Origin: Lolium rigidum
Lineage: Eukaryota > Streptophyta > Magnoliopsida > Poales > Poaceae
DNA: 64,000 nt
Reading direction: 5' to 3'
Assembly: GCF_022539505.1 (NCBI RefSeq)
Contig: NC_061508.1
Span: 341,881,484 to 341,945,483 of the forward strand
Shown: positions 46,432 through 58,060 of the stretch, in pieces
How the letters are laid out: the number at the start of each line of letters is the position of its first letter
Position numbering within the stretch: position 1 is the stretch's first letter
Notes under the pieces: model-generated
What the model saw: only the letters and a program-made list of their open reading frames with translations
Database searches by the model: none
What the model was told of the DNA's origin: nothing
Position numbers and translations under genes: made by a program

Positions 46432-47292
46432 ATGGAAAACAACAACAAAATTAGTGATCTTTATGAAATTTATATTGAATTAGGACATGATGTGTTTGAA
46501 GAGAGAATTAAAAAACTCATGGAACTTTGTTTGCAAAATAGTTGTAGCAATGTTTTTAGCATGAATTCTTTGAACACTATTATTTTTAATGCTATGGAAA
46601 ACTCTAAGCTTGGGGAAGCTGGTTGTGATATTTTTAGTCCCCCAAGTTTTGAGGAGAAAATTTTCTTTGATGATACTTTGCCTCCCATTTATGATGATTA
46701 TAATGATAGTGGTATTTTGGTGCCACCTACTATGGAGGATAAAGTTTATTATGATTATACCATGCCTGCAATTTATGATGATTACAATGATGGTTGTGAT
46801 ACTTTTACTCCCACTATTACTAATAAAATTGATTATGCTTATGTGGAGAGTAATGATAATTTTATGCATGTGGATCATGATAAGAATGCTTTATGTGATA
46901 GCTATATTGTTGAGTTTATTCGTGATGCCACTGAAAATTATTTTGAGAGAGGAAAGTATGGGTATAGAAATCTTCATGTTACTAAATTTCTTCTCTTTAT
47001 GATGAATGTTTTGAGCTTTCTCTTGTTTTGCTTTTATTTGCTGGGTACTTTAAGACCTACTGGCCCTTATGAGAGAGGGATACACGATTTCATATATCAC
47101 AATAATATTAAGTCTCCTCTCCTTGTGTTGAAATTTTTGAAGTTACACTTGTTTTGTGTTCCTATGTTACTCACTTTGTTCTTCATTGTCTTGTTTTCTT
47201 ACAAGGCTCCTATGCATAGAAATAGTGTTACATTTAAACATGTTTTATATATGCTTCTTGATGCTCTCTTTTCAACTCTCATCTTTATGTGA
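46432..47292 (+). CDS. ORF of element C: acidic repeats plus predicted membrane segments (286 residues)
   Basis: The start MENNNKISDLYEIYIELGHD lies about 145 bp after the primer-binding site, where gag starts in element A. Residues about 69-141 contain three imperfect acidic/tyrosine repeats (LPPIYDDYNDSG, MPAIYDDYNDGCD, ITNKIDYAYVESND). Three hydrophobic stretches follow: about 184-206 (FLLFMMNVLSFLLFCFYLLG), 229-256 (LKFLKLHLFCVPMLLTLFFI) and 268-286. I see no Gag, protease, polymerase or nuclease motif and no signal peptide. The frame is uninterrupted. It may be a passenger protein of a non-autonomous family; the function is unknown, and membrane association is inferred from hydrophobicity only. 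Confidence 0.7.
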   Translation: MENNNKISDLYEIYIELGHDVFEERIKKLMELCLQNSCSNVFSMNSLNTIIFNAMENSKLGEAGCDIFSPPSFEEKIFFDDTLPPIYDDYNDSGILVPPTMEDKVYYDYTMPAIYDDYNDGCDTFTPTITNKIDYAYVESNDNFMHVDHDKNALCDSYIVEFIRDATENYFERGKYGYRNLHVTKFLLFMMNVLSFLLFCFYLLGTLRPTGPYERGIHDFIYHNNIKSPLLVLKFLKLHLFCVPMLLTLFFIVLFSYKAPMHRNSVTFKHVLYMLLDALFSTLIFM

Positions 47293-49830
47293 GCATCATT
47301 AAAATCACTATGCCTAGCTAAAAGGCGTTAAAGAAAAGCGCTTATGGGAGACAACCCATCGTTTTTATTTTCTGTTATTTTTTCTTTTCTTTTTTGTTTT
47401 GAGTCAAGGTGCTTGTTACTTCTGTAGCAATACCTTTGTATCTTTATTTTCTTGCATTGTTGTACCAAGTAAAGTCTTTGATAAAAAAGTTGATACTAGA
47501 TTTGGATTTCTGCGCAGAAACAGATTTTTAGCTGTCACGGTTTTGAGTTTTTCTCTCTGTAGAAAAATCTAAAAATCTTAGAAAAATTCATGAGTAATCC
47601 TCAGGTATGTACGCAAATTTCATTCAACTGAATCTTTTCCATCTGAGCATGTTAAGTGCCTCGAAAAAATTTGTCTTTACGGACTGTTCTGTTTTGACAG
47701 ATTCTGCCTTTTATTTCACATTGCCTCTTTTACTGTGTTTCAGTGGGTTTCTTTGCTCCATTAAATTTCAGTAACCTTGGGTAATGTCCAGAAGTGTTGG
47801 GAATGATTGTGTCCTTGCTGAACATATGAATTTTTGATTATGCACTAACCCTCTAATGAGATTGCTTTGAGTTTGGTGTGAAGGAAGTTTTCAAGGATCA
47901 AGAGAGGAGGATGATATAATATGATCAAGAAGAGTGAGAAGTCTAAGTTTGGGGATGCCCCCGTGGTTCATCCCTGCATATTTCGAGAAGACTCAAGCAT
48001 TTAATCTTGGGGATGCCCAAGGCATCCCCTTCTTCATCAATAACTTATCAGGTCACCTCTAGTGAAAGTATATTTTAATTCCGTCACATCTTATGTGCTT
48101 TATTTGGAGCGTCTGTGTGCTTTTATTTTTGTTTTGTTATTTTCATTCTCTGAATAAATCGGATCCTAGCATGCTTGTGTGGGAGAGCGACACGCTCCGC
48201 TTTTTCATTTGAACACTGGTGTTCTTCGTTTTACTTTTAATGTTCATGGCAAAAGTCGAAAGCCGTCGCATTTATTGCTATTTGGTTGGAAACAGAAAAT
48301 GCTTCATGTGGTAGTTGGTATATTGTCTTGAATAATTTGATACTTGGCAATTGTTTTGAGCTCTCAAGTAGATCATGTTTAAACTCTTGCATCATGTAGT
48401 TTAAACCTATTAGTGGAGAACTACCGTAGAGCTTGTTGAAATTTGGTTTGCATGATTGGTCTCTCTAAGGTCTAGATATTTTCTGGTAAAAGTGTTTGAG
48501 CAACAAGGAACACAGTGTAGAGTCTTATAATGCTTGCAATATGTTCTTATGTAAGTTTTGCTGTACCGATTTATACTTGGGTTTGCTTCAAACAACCTTG
48601 CTAGCCAAATCCTTGTACTGAGAGGGAATGCTTCTCGTGCATCCAAAACCTTGAGCCAAAACCTGTGCCATTTGTGTCCACCATAACTACCTACTATGTG
48701 GTATTTTTTCTGCCATTCCAAGTAAATACTTCATGTGCTACCTTTAAACAATTCAAAACTTTATTACTCCTTACTTGTGTCAATGTTTTATAGCTCATGA
48801 GGAAGTATGTGGTGTTTTATCTTTCAATCTTGTTGGGCAGACTTTCACCAATGGACTAGTGGCATATACATCCGCTTATCCAATAATTTTGCAAAAAGAG
48901 CTGGCAACGGGGTGCCCAGCCCCAATTAATTAACTTACATTAATCTCTTCACATGTTTTGCCCTGATTTATCAGTAAGCAACTTAATTTTGCAATAGACA
49001 CTCCTCCATGGTATGTGAAATGTTGGAAGGCACCCGAGGATTCGGTTAGCCATGGCTTGTGAAAGCAAAAGGTTGGGAGGAGTGTCATCTATAAATAAAA
49101 CTAAAATACATGTGTAAACAAAAGAGAAGAGGGATGATCTACCTTGCCTGGTAGAGATAACGTCCTTCATGGGAGCCGCTCTTTGAAAGTCTCGTTTGAC
49201 AAGGGGGTTAGAGTGCCCACTACCATTCGTTGATAACAACAAACACCTCTCAAAACTTTATTTTTATGCTCTCTATATGATTTCAAAACTTGAAAAGCTC
49301 TAGCACATGATTTAATCCCTGCTTCCCTCTGTGAAGGTCCTTTCTTTTACTTTATGTTGAGTCAGTTTACCTACTTCTTTCTATCTTAGAAGCAAACTCT
49401 TGTGTCAACTGTGTGCATTGATTCTTACATGCTTGCTTATTGCACTCATCATATTACTTTGTGTTGACAATTATCCATGAGATATACATGTTGAAAGTTG
49501 AAAGCAATTGCTGAAACTTAAATCTTCTTTTGTGTTGCTTCAAGACCTTTTATTAAGAATCTATTGATTTATGAGTTAACTCTTATGCAAGACTTTTTGA
49601 TGCTTGTCTTGAAAGTACTATTCATGAAAAGTTTTTGCTATATGATTCAATTGTTTAGTCATTATCTTTTTGTTATCAAACTATAGACCATTGCTTTGAG
49701 TCACTTCATTCATCTCATATGCTTTACAATAGTATTGATCAAGATTATGTTGGTAGCATGTCACTTCGGAAATTATTCTTTTTATCATTTACCTACTCGA
49801 GGGCGAGTAGGAACTAAGCTTGGGGATGCT
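47293..49830 (+). mobile_element. 3' non-coding module and polypurine tract of element C
   Basis: It begins with CCTAGCTAAAAGGCGTTAAA, is nearly co-linear with the A 3' region to about 48780, contains the hairpin at 48009-48029, and ends with the polypurine tract AAGCTTGGGGATGCT (49816-49830) against the 3' LTR. The segment 48560-48810 is also found, reversed, in both minus-strand B-type elements. Confidence 0.75.
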
Positions 49831-51142
49831 TGCTACGTCTCCAACGTATCTATAATTTCTGATGTTCCATGCTTATATTTTACCAATTGCTACATGTTTT
49901 ATATACACTTTATATCATTTTATGCATTTTCCGGGACTAACCTATTAACAAGATGCCAAAGTGCCAGTTCCTGTTTTCTGCTGCTTTTGGTTCCAGAAAA
50001 TTACTTCTGCGAATATTCTCGGAATTGTGCGAAACAAAAGGCCACGTCCCTATTTTTCCAGAAGCTTCACAGAGTCCGAAGGAGAGACGAAGGGGGGCCA
50101 CGAGCTGGCCACCCCATAGGGTGGCGCGGCCCCACCTTCTGCCGCTCTGCCAGGTGGGGTGGGCCCCTCGGGACTCCACCGACGCTGCCCCTTCGCCTAT
50201 ATATTGCCCCAGATGCGAAAACCCTAAAAAAGCCAGTCATATTCCACCAAGGGTTCCGCAGCGCCGCCACCATCGACGACAAGTTTCGGGGGACAGAATC
50301 TCTGTTCCGGCACGCCGCCGGGATGGGGAATTGCCCCCGGAGTCACCTCCATCGACACCACTGCCATCTTCATCGCCGTTGCTGTCTCCCATGATGAGGA
50401 GGGAGTAGTTCTCCCCCGAGGCTGAGGGCTCTACCGGTAGCTATGTGGTTCATCTCTCTCCCATGGTGTGATCTTTATGTGATCATGAGCTTTGTAATCT
50501 AGTTGAATATGTAGATGTTGCTCTTGTCTATTATGCACTCTAGAGGTTACTTTAATATGAACTCCGGAGTCACTCTCCACGATGTGATGGTGACAGTGTG
50601 CGCATCGTGTGTGATTCCTTTATGACGTTGTGGAGCTTGTTTACTCCTGCTTGAGGTTTGCTTTTGCAGCCCTACACAATGAATGGTGTTTGTTATCCAA
50701 CAAGAGAGTGTTTGAGAGTAGCATTTATTTAATTATGTGATCATTGTTGAGAGTGTTCACTAGTGAAAGTATGATCCCTAGGCCTTGTTTCTAAGCATTG
50801 AAACACCGTTTCCAACAACTTCTGCTACATGTTCGCTTGCTGCCATTTTTATTTCAGATTGCAATTACTACTTATAATCATCCATATTACTTGTATTTCA
50901 CTATCTTTTCGCCGAACTAGTGCACCTATACATCTGACAATTGTATTAGGTGTGTTGGGGACACAAGAGACTTCTTGTATCTTAATTGCAGGGTTACTTG
51001 AGAGGGATATCTTTGACCTCTACCTCCCTGAGTTCGATAAACCTTGGGTGATTCACTTAAGGGAAACTTGATGTTGTTCTACAAACCTCTGCTCTTGGAG
51101 GCCCAACACTGTCTGCAGGAATAGAAGCGTGCGTAGACATCA
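49831..51142 (+). mobile_element. 3' LTR of element C
   Basis: It starts TGCTACGTCTCCAACGTATC and ends GTGCGTAGACATCA. It matches the two parts of the 5' LTR closely, with scattered substitutions (start TGCTACG against TGATACG). It contains the CCTATATATTGCCC promoter-like segment near 50195. Confidence 0.88.
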
Positions 51143-51147
51143 CACGC

Positions 51148-52194
51148 CGCTCCCAGATCCCTAGTTGCAAAAGCTTTTCGGCAAGGATTTTACTGGCTCA
51201 CAGCTAAAGAAGATGCTGAGAAAATAGTGAAAACCTGTCGAGGCTGCCAATACTACGCTAGTAAACCAAGCGCTCCAGCTAGGAGCTCAAGACCATCCCT
51301 ATCACATGGCCGTTCGCGGTCTGGGGGCTTGATATGGTAGATATGCTGAAAAAATCATCTACTGGCGGTTTTGAGTACCTCTTGGTCGCTATTGACAAGT
51401 TCGTTAAATGGATCGAGGCAAAGCCAGTGAGAAAAGCTGATGGTGCTACAACACTCAAATTCGTCTATAGCCTCGTGGTGAGATACGGCATCCCACACAA
51501 CATAATCACAGACAATGGCACAAACTTCGCACAGCGAGAATTGAAGGATTACTATCATGATTTAGGGATCTGACTTGACCTAGCATCTGTGGCGCATCCA
51601 CAGTCCAATGGACAGGTGGAGCGAGCCAATGGTATCATACTAGCCGGAGTCAAACCTCGCCTTGAAGAACTGATGCGTCGTGCAGCCGGAGCTTGGGCAG
51701 AAGAGTTAGATTCTGTTCTGTGGAGTTTACGAACTACCCCTAACAGATCAACAGGGTTCACCCCTTTCTTCCTAGTATACGGATCTGAAGCAGTGCTTCC
51801 TTCTGACATCACCCACGACTCACCGTGAGTTTCCGCCTACAACGAAGATACAGCTGACGAGGCCAGACAGCTATCTGTGGACCTGATCGAAGAAGCCCGG
51901 AACTTAGCTGACCAGCATTCCACCATCTACCACCAGAAACTCAGATGCTATCATAGCCGTCGAGTCCGGAACCGCTCGTTTAGGGTAGGCAACCTGGTCC
52001 TCCGCCTTCGACAGGTGAAAGAGCATAAGTTGCAATCTCCATGGGAAGGACCCTTTGTCATCAGCAAAGTGCTACACAATGGATCATATTACCTCGTTGA
52101 CTTCCGGGAAAAAAGAGATAGACCTGCAAATTGGCAAGGGAAACGAAAACGAGAGGATCCGGATGACATCTATGATGAGACAGATCGTACCTAG
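51148..52194 (+). pseudogene. Integrase of Gypsy element H
   Basis: It continues the H integrase interrupted at 35455/43339: FRQGFYWLTAKEDAEKIV and CRGCQYYA (zinc region); the DDE core with MVDMLKKSSTGGFEYLLVAI, the aspartate in IITDNGTNF, a stop at 51571-51573, and the glutamate in HPQSNGQVERANG; and the C-terminal domain (LVLRLRQVKEHKLQSPWEGP). Stops at about 51573 and 51826 and a frame change near 51330 show it is dead. The part from 51589 to 52194 is otherwise well preserved. Confidence 0.85.
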
Positions 52195-52801
52195 AACATA
52201 GCACAGCTACGTCCTTTCCACACTTAGCAATTTTTTCAAATTACATACTCTGCAATAGTTATACATCATCAATGAAATAAAGCATCTGGTTCACTCATTG
52301 AGTCTTTTACCTCCTTTACTTGTTCATTTCCAGATCGTGTATGTTTTCCGAATAAAACCGCAGAGCTGGATATTTCCTCCTAGGCGTGTATGAAAGTTGT
52401 GATTTTGAAAATCGTCCTTTCGGACGTAAGCTTAAGTTTTTTGGTGGAAAAATCTTCTGCTGCGAACTCACGGATTCCTGGTAGCGACTTCCGGCACCTC
52501 GGTTGGGGGCTTGTTTCCGCGGTTATTTACGGATTGCCATTGGGCTTCGTCGCCGCAGGCGAGCGTTCCTGGCTACAGGTCTTCCGGCTCGTGGAAGTTT
52601 AGTGAGCAAGCCGGAAAATTTAGAAACCAGCACTTGCTTTTTCAAGGAACAAAACATGCATTCACAAACACACAAAGGATCGCAGGATAAGATTCCGCTC
52701 GCATGCAATTGTGTCGTCCCTAGCTACTTAAAAATACTTAAGTCTTATTACAAACCCTCTACGGAGTTAAAATGATGCATCTCATTGTTTTATGACAGGG
52801 T
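52195..52801 (+). mobile_element. H region between integrase and the antisense gene
   Basis: This is non-coding H sequence between two convergent genes and presumably contains the 3' ends of both transcripts; AATGAAATAAAG at about 52271 is a possible plus-strand polyadenylation signal. No H 3' LTR was found in the window. Confidence 0.5.
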
Positions 52802-54585
52802 TTACTCGGAGACATGATCTTCATCATCCGAAGCCACGTACGCGGAAGCATCGCCGTAATCCTCGCCGGAATCTTCGTACGATTGGTCGGCGGTGGACCC
52901 GGAGCCTTCCTCGAGGTCCTTGTTTTCTTCTTTGTCTTCCGCGTCGGAGAAACCTTCGGGAAGATCATACTTGTTATACCAGAACGAGTGATTAACTCGC
53001 TCGGCTAACAGCCTATCATATCCTTGGGTTTCCGCGTGGGCAAGCTTGACGTTGGTCCCCTTGGGAGCTCCGCGCGCGACATCCGCGAAAACCATGGTAG
53101 GGAAGTGAGCTTTGCAAGTTTCCAAGGTGAGAGAGGCGACCCCGCGGGCGGAAGACGCTTGCCAATCTTTGATGAGATCCGGCACCATACGCATGAGCTT
53201 GGTCATCATATCAATCACGGTGCTTCCGGCTCTCTTCAAGTTCAAGGACTTGGCGATTCCGCGGAAGGCTACGAAGAGATCGTTGATGGAGTTCCGCGCA
53301 TCTTCATAGGCCTCTGTCCTGCTGAGAGGAGCCTCTTTGGTCCTTTCGAATCCGAGAGACGCTGTGAAACAGTACGATCAGTTTTCTCCGCGATAGAGGC
53401 ACAATCAAATATGAAAAAGCCGGAGTATAGCAAGAAGTCCTTACGGAAGATCAACTTGTCAATATCCTCCGCCTCAGTCTCGTAAGCTTTGGCCTTGGCT
53501 ACCAGCGTCTTTATCCGCGCATTGCTCTTCTTCAGCTTGTCGTTAAGATCCGCGATGGCCTGAGCATGTTTCTCCTCTAGCTCCTTCCTCTTCTTAGTTT
53601 CTTGCTCGAAGGATTCTTTGAGGAACTCTTGGAGAGATTCATGTTCGGCTTTCAGCACTTCAAGTTCTGCAACAAGCTCGTCGACGGAAGGCCGTTTGGC
53701 AAGTTGTTCTGAAAGGCGGAAATAGAAGAACATAGTTAGTTTGAAGTTATAAGTGGCATTGCAGAACCTGGGGGCTAAGTCGGAATCTGTACCTTCATAA
53801 TTTTTAACGCGGGTCTCGAGGGTCGCAATGGCCTTTTGGCTCTCTGCGTCTCTCTTTTGCAGCATTTCGATCTCTATCTTTTGCTCCAGCACATGGATGC
53901 GCAGATCTTCGTGCAGCTTCCGCGTGTTTTGAGAAGTAGATCAGAGTTAGCCGGAAATTCAAAATTCCGGGGGCTGGACGCGAAGCTAAAATCCTTAGCG
54001 TGGGAAAATTTTAATTTTCCGCTAAGGTACACAGTTAAAGACATTGGCTCACACATATTATCCGGAAAATGTATAAACCAATGCTTGGGGGCTGGTGTTA
54101 CCTAGCACACATTCTTATGCTTGGCGAAAAAGACTTTGAGATCGCTCTCGAGATCATTCAGCTCTTGTTGTTCGGTTTCCGCGGGTCCCCACACTTGGTC
54201 CATCATGCTGGAGATTTCCGCGTGGCGTTGTGAGAGGGGGACTTTCTGCAGGATCGGTAAAAGATGAGTCTGCGTCTGGGGCGTGCCAGTTGCACGACTT
54301 AGGAGTAACTTATTTTCGGCATCATCAGCCGGAGCTTCAGCCGTGGTAACATCGGGTTGTTTAGGCGGAGGTGGAGGAGAGGACGCGCCCTTGCCAGAGT
54401 CAGCAGTTGGTTCCTCAAGGAGGTCTTCAAGGTTGATGACGTCCTTGGGATCTAGCTTGGCAGATGAAGAGGCCTTGGGTGGAACCTCTACTTCCGGTGT
54501 AACATGCACTGAAGCCGGAAATGGCTTGGCCTTCTTCTGTGGGTTTTTGGAGAGATTGCTTCCGGAACTTTGGTTGCATGCAAGG
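52802..54585 (-). pseudogene. Antisense spliced gene in element H (C-terminal part of a 'putative gypsy type transposase'-like protein)
   Basis: Inferred exons on the minus strand are 54585-54102, 53928-53793, 53708-53455 and 53361-52802. The last two introns (53792-53709 and 53454-53362) are GT-AG, phase 1, and join cleanly (NYE|EQLAKRPSVDEL and DKLIF|PSLGFERTKEAP). The protein has a Pro/Ser/Lys-rich start, a long coiled coil (EELEEKHAQAIADLNDKL-like heptads), then a conserved domain (RGIAKSLNLKRAGSTVIDMM) and an acidic C-terminus. The first exon ends in TAG exactly at the donor, where CAG would give a perfect CAG|GTAA site. The first acceptor reads CAA instead of CAG. The 5' part is cut off by the LTR at 54586. 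The function of such retrotransposon antisense genes is not known to me. Confidence 0.65.
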
Positions 54586-55990
54586 TGATGACCCACAAGT
54601 ATAGGGGATCGCAACAGTCTTCGCGGGAAGTAAAACCCAATTTATTGATTCGACACAAGGGGAGCCAAAGAATATTTGTAAGCCTTAACAGCGGAGTTGT
54701 CAATTCAGCTGCACCGGAAACAGACTTGCTCTCAAGAGTTTATCAAGTAGCAACAGTTTTATAGCGTAGCAGTAGTGAAATATCAGCGGCAGAGTAACAA
54801 AGACAGCAGTAGTGATTATAGTAAACAGCAGGATTAAAATACTGTAGGCACAGGGATGGATGAACGGGCGCTGCATGGATGAGAGAAATCATGTAACAAT
54901 CAAGGTAGGGCATTTGCAGATAGTAATAAAACAGTATCCAAGTACTAAACAATCCATAGGCATGTGTTCCATATTTAGTCGTACGTGCTCGCAATGAGAA
55001 ACTTGCACAACATCTTTTGTCCTACCAGCCGGTGGCAGCCGGGCCTCTAGGGAATCTACTGGAAATTAAGGTACTCCTTTTAATAGAGCACCGGAGCAAA
55101 GCATTAACACTCCATGAACACATGTGATCCTCACATCACCGCCTTCCCCTCCGGTTGTCCCAATTTCTGTCACTTTGGGGCCTCGGGTTCCGGACAGCAA
55201 TATGTGTATACAACTTGCAGGTAAGATCATAAAACAATGGATATCATCATGAAACAAAAACATGTTTAGATCTGAGATCATGGCACTCGGGCCCTAGTGA
55301 AAAGCATTAAGCATAACAAGTTGCAACAATATCATAAAAGTACCATCTACGGATACTAGGCACTATGCCCTAACAATCTTATGCTATTACATGACCAATC
55401 TCATCCAATCCCCTACCATCCCCTTCAGCCTACAGCGGGGTAATTACTCACACATGGATGGGGGAAACATGGTTGGTCGATGGAGAGGCGTCGGTGGTGA
55501 TGATGGCGATGATCTCCTCCAATTCCCCGTCCCGGTGGAGTGCCAGAAGGGAGTTTCTGGTCCCGAGATGGAGTTTCGCGATGGCAGCGGTGTTCTGGAT
55601 GGCTTCTCGCGATTTCTTCTAACCCCCCGTGCGTTTTTAGGTCGAAGCCCTTAAGTAGTCCAGAGGGGGGCACCTGGGGCTGCCCGAGGCGTCGCCACCA
55701 TAGGGCGGCGCGGCCCAGGGGCCCACCGCGCCGCCTTATGGGGTTGGCGCCTCGTGGCCCCGGCCCCTCCTTCTGGTCTTCTGGCTCCGTCCCTCTTCTA
55801 TGAAAATAGGCCCATTGGAATTAATCCCGGGTGTTTTCCTGAAAGTTGAGTTTCTGCACAAAAACGAGACACCGGTGGCAATTCTGTCGAAAGCAGCGTT
55901 ACTCCGTGTTAGTTGTATCCAAAATACACAAATTAGAGGCAAAACAATAGCAAAAGTGTTCGGGAAAGTAGATACGTTTTGGACGTATCA
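54586..55990 (-). mobile_element. LTR of family B (second copy; 3' LTR position, minus strand)
   Basis: On the minus strand it starts TGATACGTCCAAAACGTATC at 55990 and ends ACTTGTGGGTCATCA at 54586 (1405 bp). The polypurine tract AAGCTTGGGGGAGT lies at 56004-55991. It interrupts the antisense gene of H at CAAGG (54581-54585). It shares both ends with the LTR at 26231-27741, but the middle is quite different. Confidence 0.8.
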
Positions 55991-56652
55991 ACTCCCCCAA
56001 GCTTAGCTTATTGCTTGTCCTCAAGCAATTCGATTAACAACTGAGTGCGATAAAAGAACTTTCACGAACACATTTGTTCATATGATGTAAATATTCTCAT
56101 GATATGGACAAGTACTTAGGCAATTCATAATAAGATGAAAGTCTGTCAGGAGTATCTACCTTTAAACCTTCAAAATATTCCTCATGAGCTATAAAAAATC
56201 GACACAAATTGAGAAGTATTTTGAAGGTTTAAAGGTAGCACATGATAATTTACTTGGAATGGTTTGAAATGCCATGCATAGGTATTTATGGTGGACACTT
56301 TGGAATAACTTGGTTTTCAGGGGTTTGGAAGCACGAGCAGCGTTCCCGCTCAGTACAAGTGAAGGCTAGCAATAGACTGGGAAGCGACAATCAAGAGAGC
56401 ACTAACCGTCATAATCATGCTTGCGACCGGAGGCATAAAAGTGATACAAAAACTCTGAGGCAAAGTAAATCATCGAGGCTTAATTGACTTTTGCTCAGTC
56501 ATATGCATGCGTGAGCATGTGCCAAGTCGATTCAAGTGAATTATTCAGAGGAGGATACCACAATCTCATACCTATTTATGAATAAAACAATGCAAGCAAA
56601 TATCTATGACATGCTACTCATATTAATAAACTGGAGTTTAAACATGAGAGAT
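55991..56652 (-). mobile_element. Internal remnant of the second B-type element
   Basis: This is non-coding. The part at about 56160-56420 matches, on the same strand, the 3' module seen at 28770-29000 and, on the other strand, that of elements A and C (ATAGCTCATGAGGAA, GTGCTACCTTTAAA, GTGTCCACCATAA). All coding regions are missing. Confidence 0.65.
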
Positions 56653-57171
56653 TGATGTGTACGCACGCTTCTTTTCCTGTAGACAGTGTTGGGCCTCCAA
56701 GAGCAGAGGTTTGTAGGACAGCAGCAAGTTTTCCCTTAAGTGGATCACCCAAGGTTTATCGAACTCAGGGAGGAAGAGGTCAAAGATATCCCTCTCAAGC
56801 AACCCTGCGATCACAATGCAAGAAGTCTCTTGTGTCCCCAACACACCTAATACACTTGTCAGATGTATAGGTGCACTAGTTCGGCGAAGAGATAGTGAAA
56901 TACAAGCAGTATGAATGTATATGAGTGGTAATAGCAATCTGAATAAAATATGGCAGCGAGTAAACATGCAACAGAACAGTAAATAAACGGTGACCTCCCT
57001 GGCAATGGCACCAGAAAATAGTTTGCTGGCGTGCAGTTGACGTGGGAGATAGGAATCTTTGTGGTGTAGCTTTTCTATTCGGAAACAAGGCCTAGGGATC
57101 ATACTTTCACTAGTGGACACTCTCAACATTGATCACATAATAAAACCACTCTACACTCTCTTGTTGGATGA
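56653..57171 (-). mobile_element. Partial C-like LTR in minus orientation
   Basis: Read on the minus strand it contains CACTAGTGAAAGTATGATCC, CCTAGGCCTTGTTTC, AACTAGTGCACCTATACATC and the LTR end GAAGCGTGCGTACACATCA (56653), as in the C LTR. Inside it, at 56996-57013, is a primer-binding-site-like TGGTGCCATTGCCAGGGA preceded by a second LTR-like end, CCAGCA (57024). The copy is therefore a mosaic. It is truncated at 57171 by the next LTR. Confidence 0.6.
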
Positions 57172-58060
57172 TGATGTCGTGGTATCGTCACGGCATATGC
57201 CATAGGGTGGCTAATCGAAGTGGTTCCTGAGGGATCTCACGGCGGTATCCGGATGCGGGTATGGGCACGAGCGACACGGCGACGTACCCAGGTTCGAGGC
57301 CCTCCGATGGAGGTAAAACCTCTACTCCTGCTATGAGTGTATATGATGATCACACAGTACAATGGTGCTCCTAGAGCTGTGTCCGGCTGGTCCTGAGAGG
57401 CTAAGGAAGACTATGGTCTCTCTCACAGGGCAGCTCTGTAGGTAGGTGAAAGCAATAAATGATCGATCCCCCGCACGAGAGGGGGTAGTGCGGCTTATAT
57501 AGGCACCGGCACTTTACATATAAGACCCTATAGTTTTACTGGCCGGCTGGGCCGGCTCCGGCTTCCGCTCCTTCCCGAGGCGGTGACGTCAGGAGTGGTT
57601 GAGGCATCGTGGCCTGTCCCATCCGGCTGCCACGGTCAGCGGTATGGAGGAGGTGTCCCTGTCGCCGTCAGCCGCTGTAGCCAGTACGGATCGTCGTAAG
57701 CCCTGACGGCCTGTCCGACGCGAGGCACTATTGCTCCACAGTGCCCCGCGTTTCACGGAAGATGGAGTCAGCGTGGACTTTGGGAACCCGGATCACCTAC
57801 CCGGTTCCTTCCCGTGCAAGACTCGCCAGCCTCGAGTCGGTCTGAGGTACAAACCCCAGTCGGATATGGCTTGTAGAAACCGGCCCAACTACAGCATTGG
57901 TGGCCGTAGCCAGGCCGACTAGGAACTAGAGCCAGCCGGCTTCCATACCAGCCGGCCACGGCGCCAGCCGGCTGCTCCTCAGCCGGCCTTTGCCGCGAGC
58001 CGGCCAGTGGCCAGCCGGCTGCTCCGCGTCCATTGCCCTATCCGGGGTCTTCCCCCGACA
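57172..58060 (-). mobile_element. 3' LTR of minus-strand Gypsy element E
   Basis: On the minus strand it starts TGTCGGGGGAAGACCCCGGA at 58060 and ends ATACCACGACATCA at 57172 (889 bp). The polypurine tract AGCTTCGGGGGCTAA lies just outside (58075-58061), so this is the 3' LTR and the element extends to the right. A TATATAAG box lies on the minus strand at 57501-57494. GCCGGCTG/CAGCCGGC repeats are frequent at 57930-58025. Confidence 0.8.
57494..57501 (-). promoter_or_regulatory. TATA box of the E LTR
   Basis: The minus-strand sequence is TATATAAG within GGTGCCTATATAAGCCGCAC, in the expected position for LTR-driven transcription. Confidence 0.55.

Larger units (their letters stand above)
43340..51142 (+). 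mobile_element. Element C: complete non-autonomous LTR retrotransposon
   Basis: The 5' LTR is 43340-43776 plus 45383-46259 (1314 bp once the solo LTR and one target-site copy are taken out); the 3' LTR is 49831-51142 (1312 bp). Flanking target-site duplications are CACGC (43335-43339 and 51143-51147). The element has a primer-binding site, one ORF of 286 residues, a long 3' non-coding module and a polypurine tract. No gag, protease, RT or integrase is present. It lies in H between the integrase zinc region and the rest of integrase. Confidence 0.88.
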
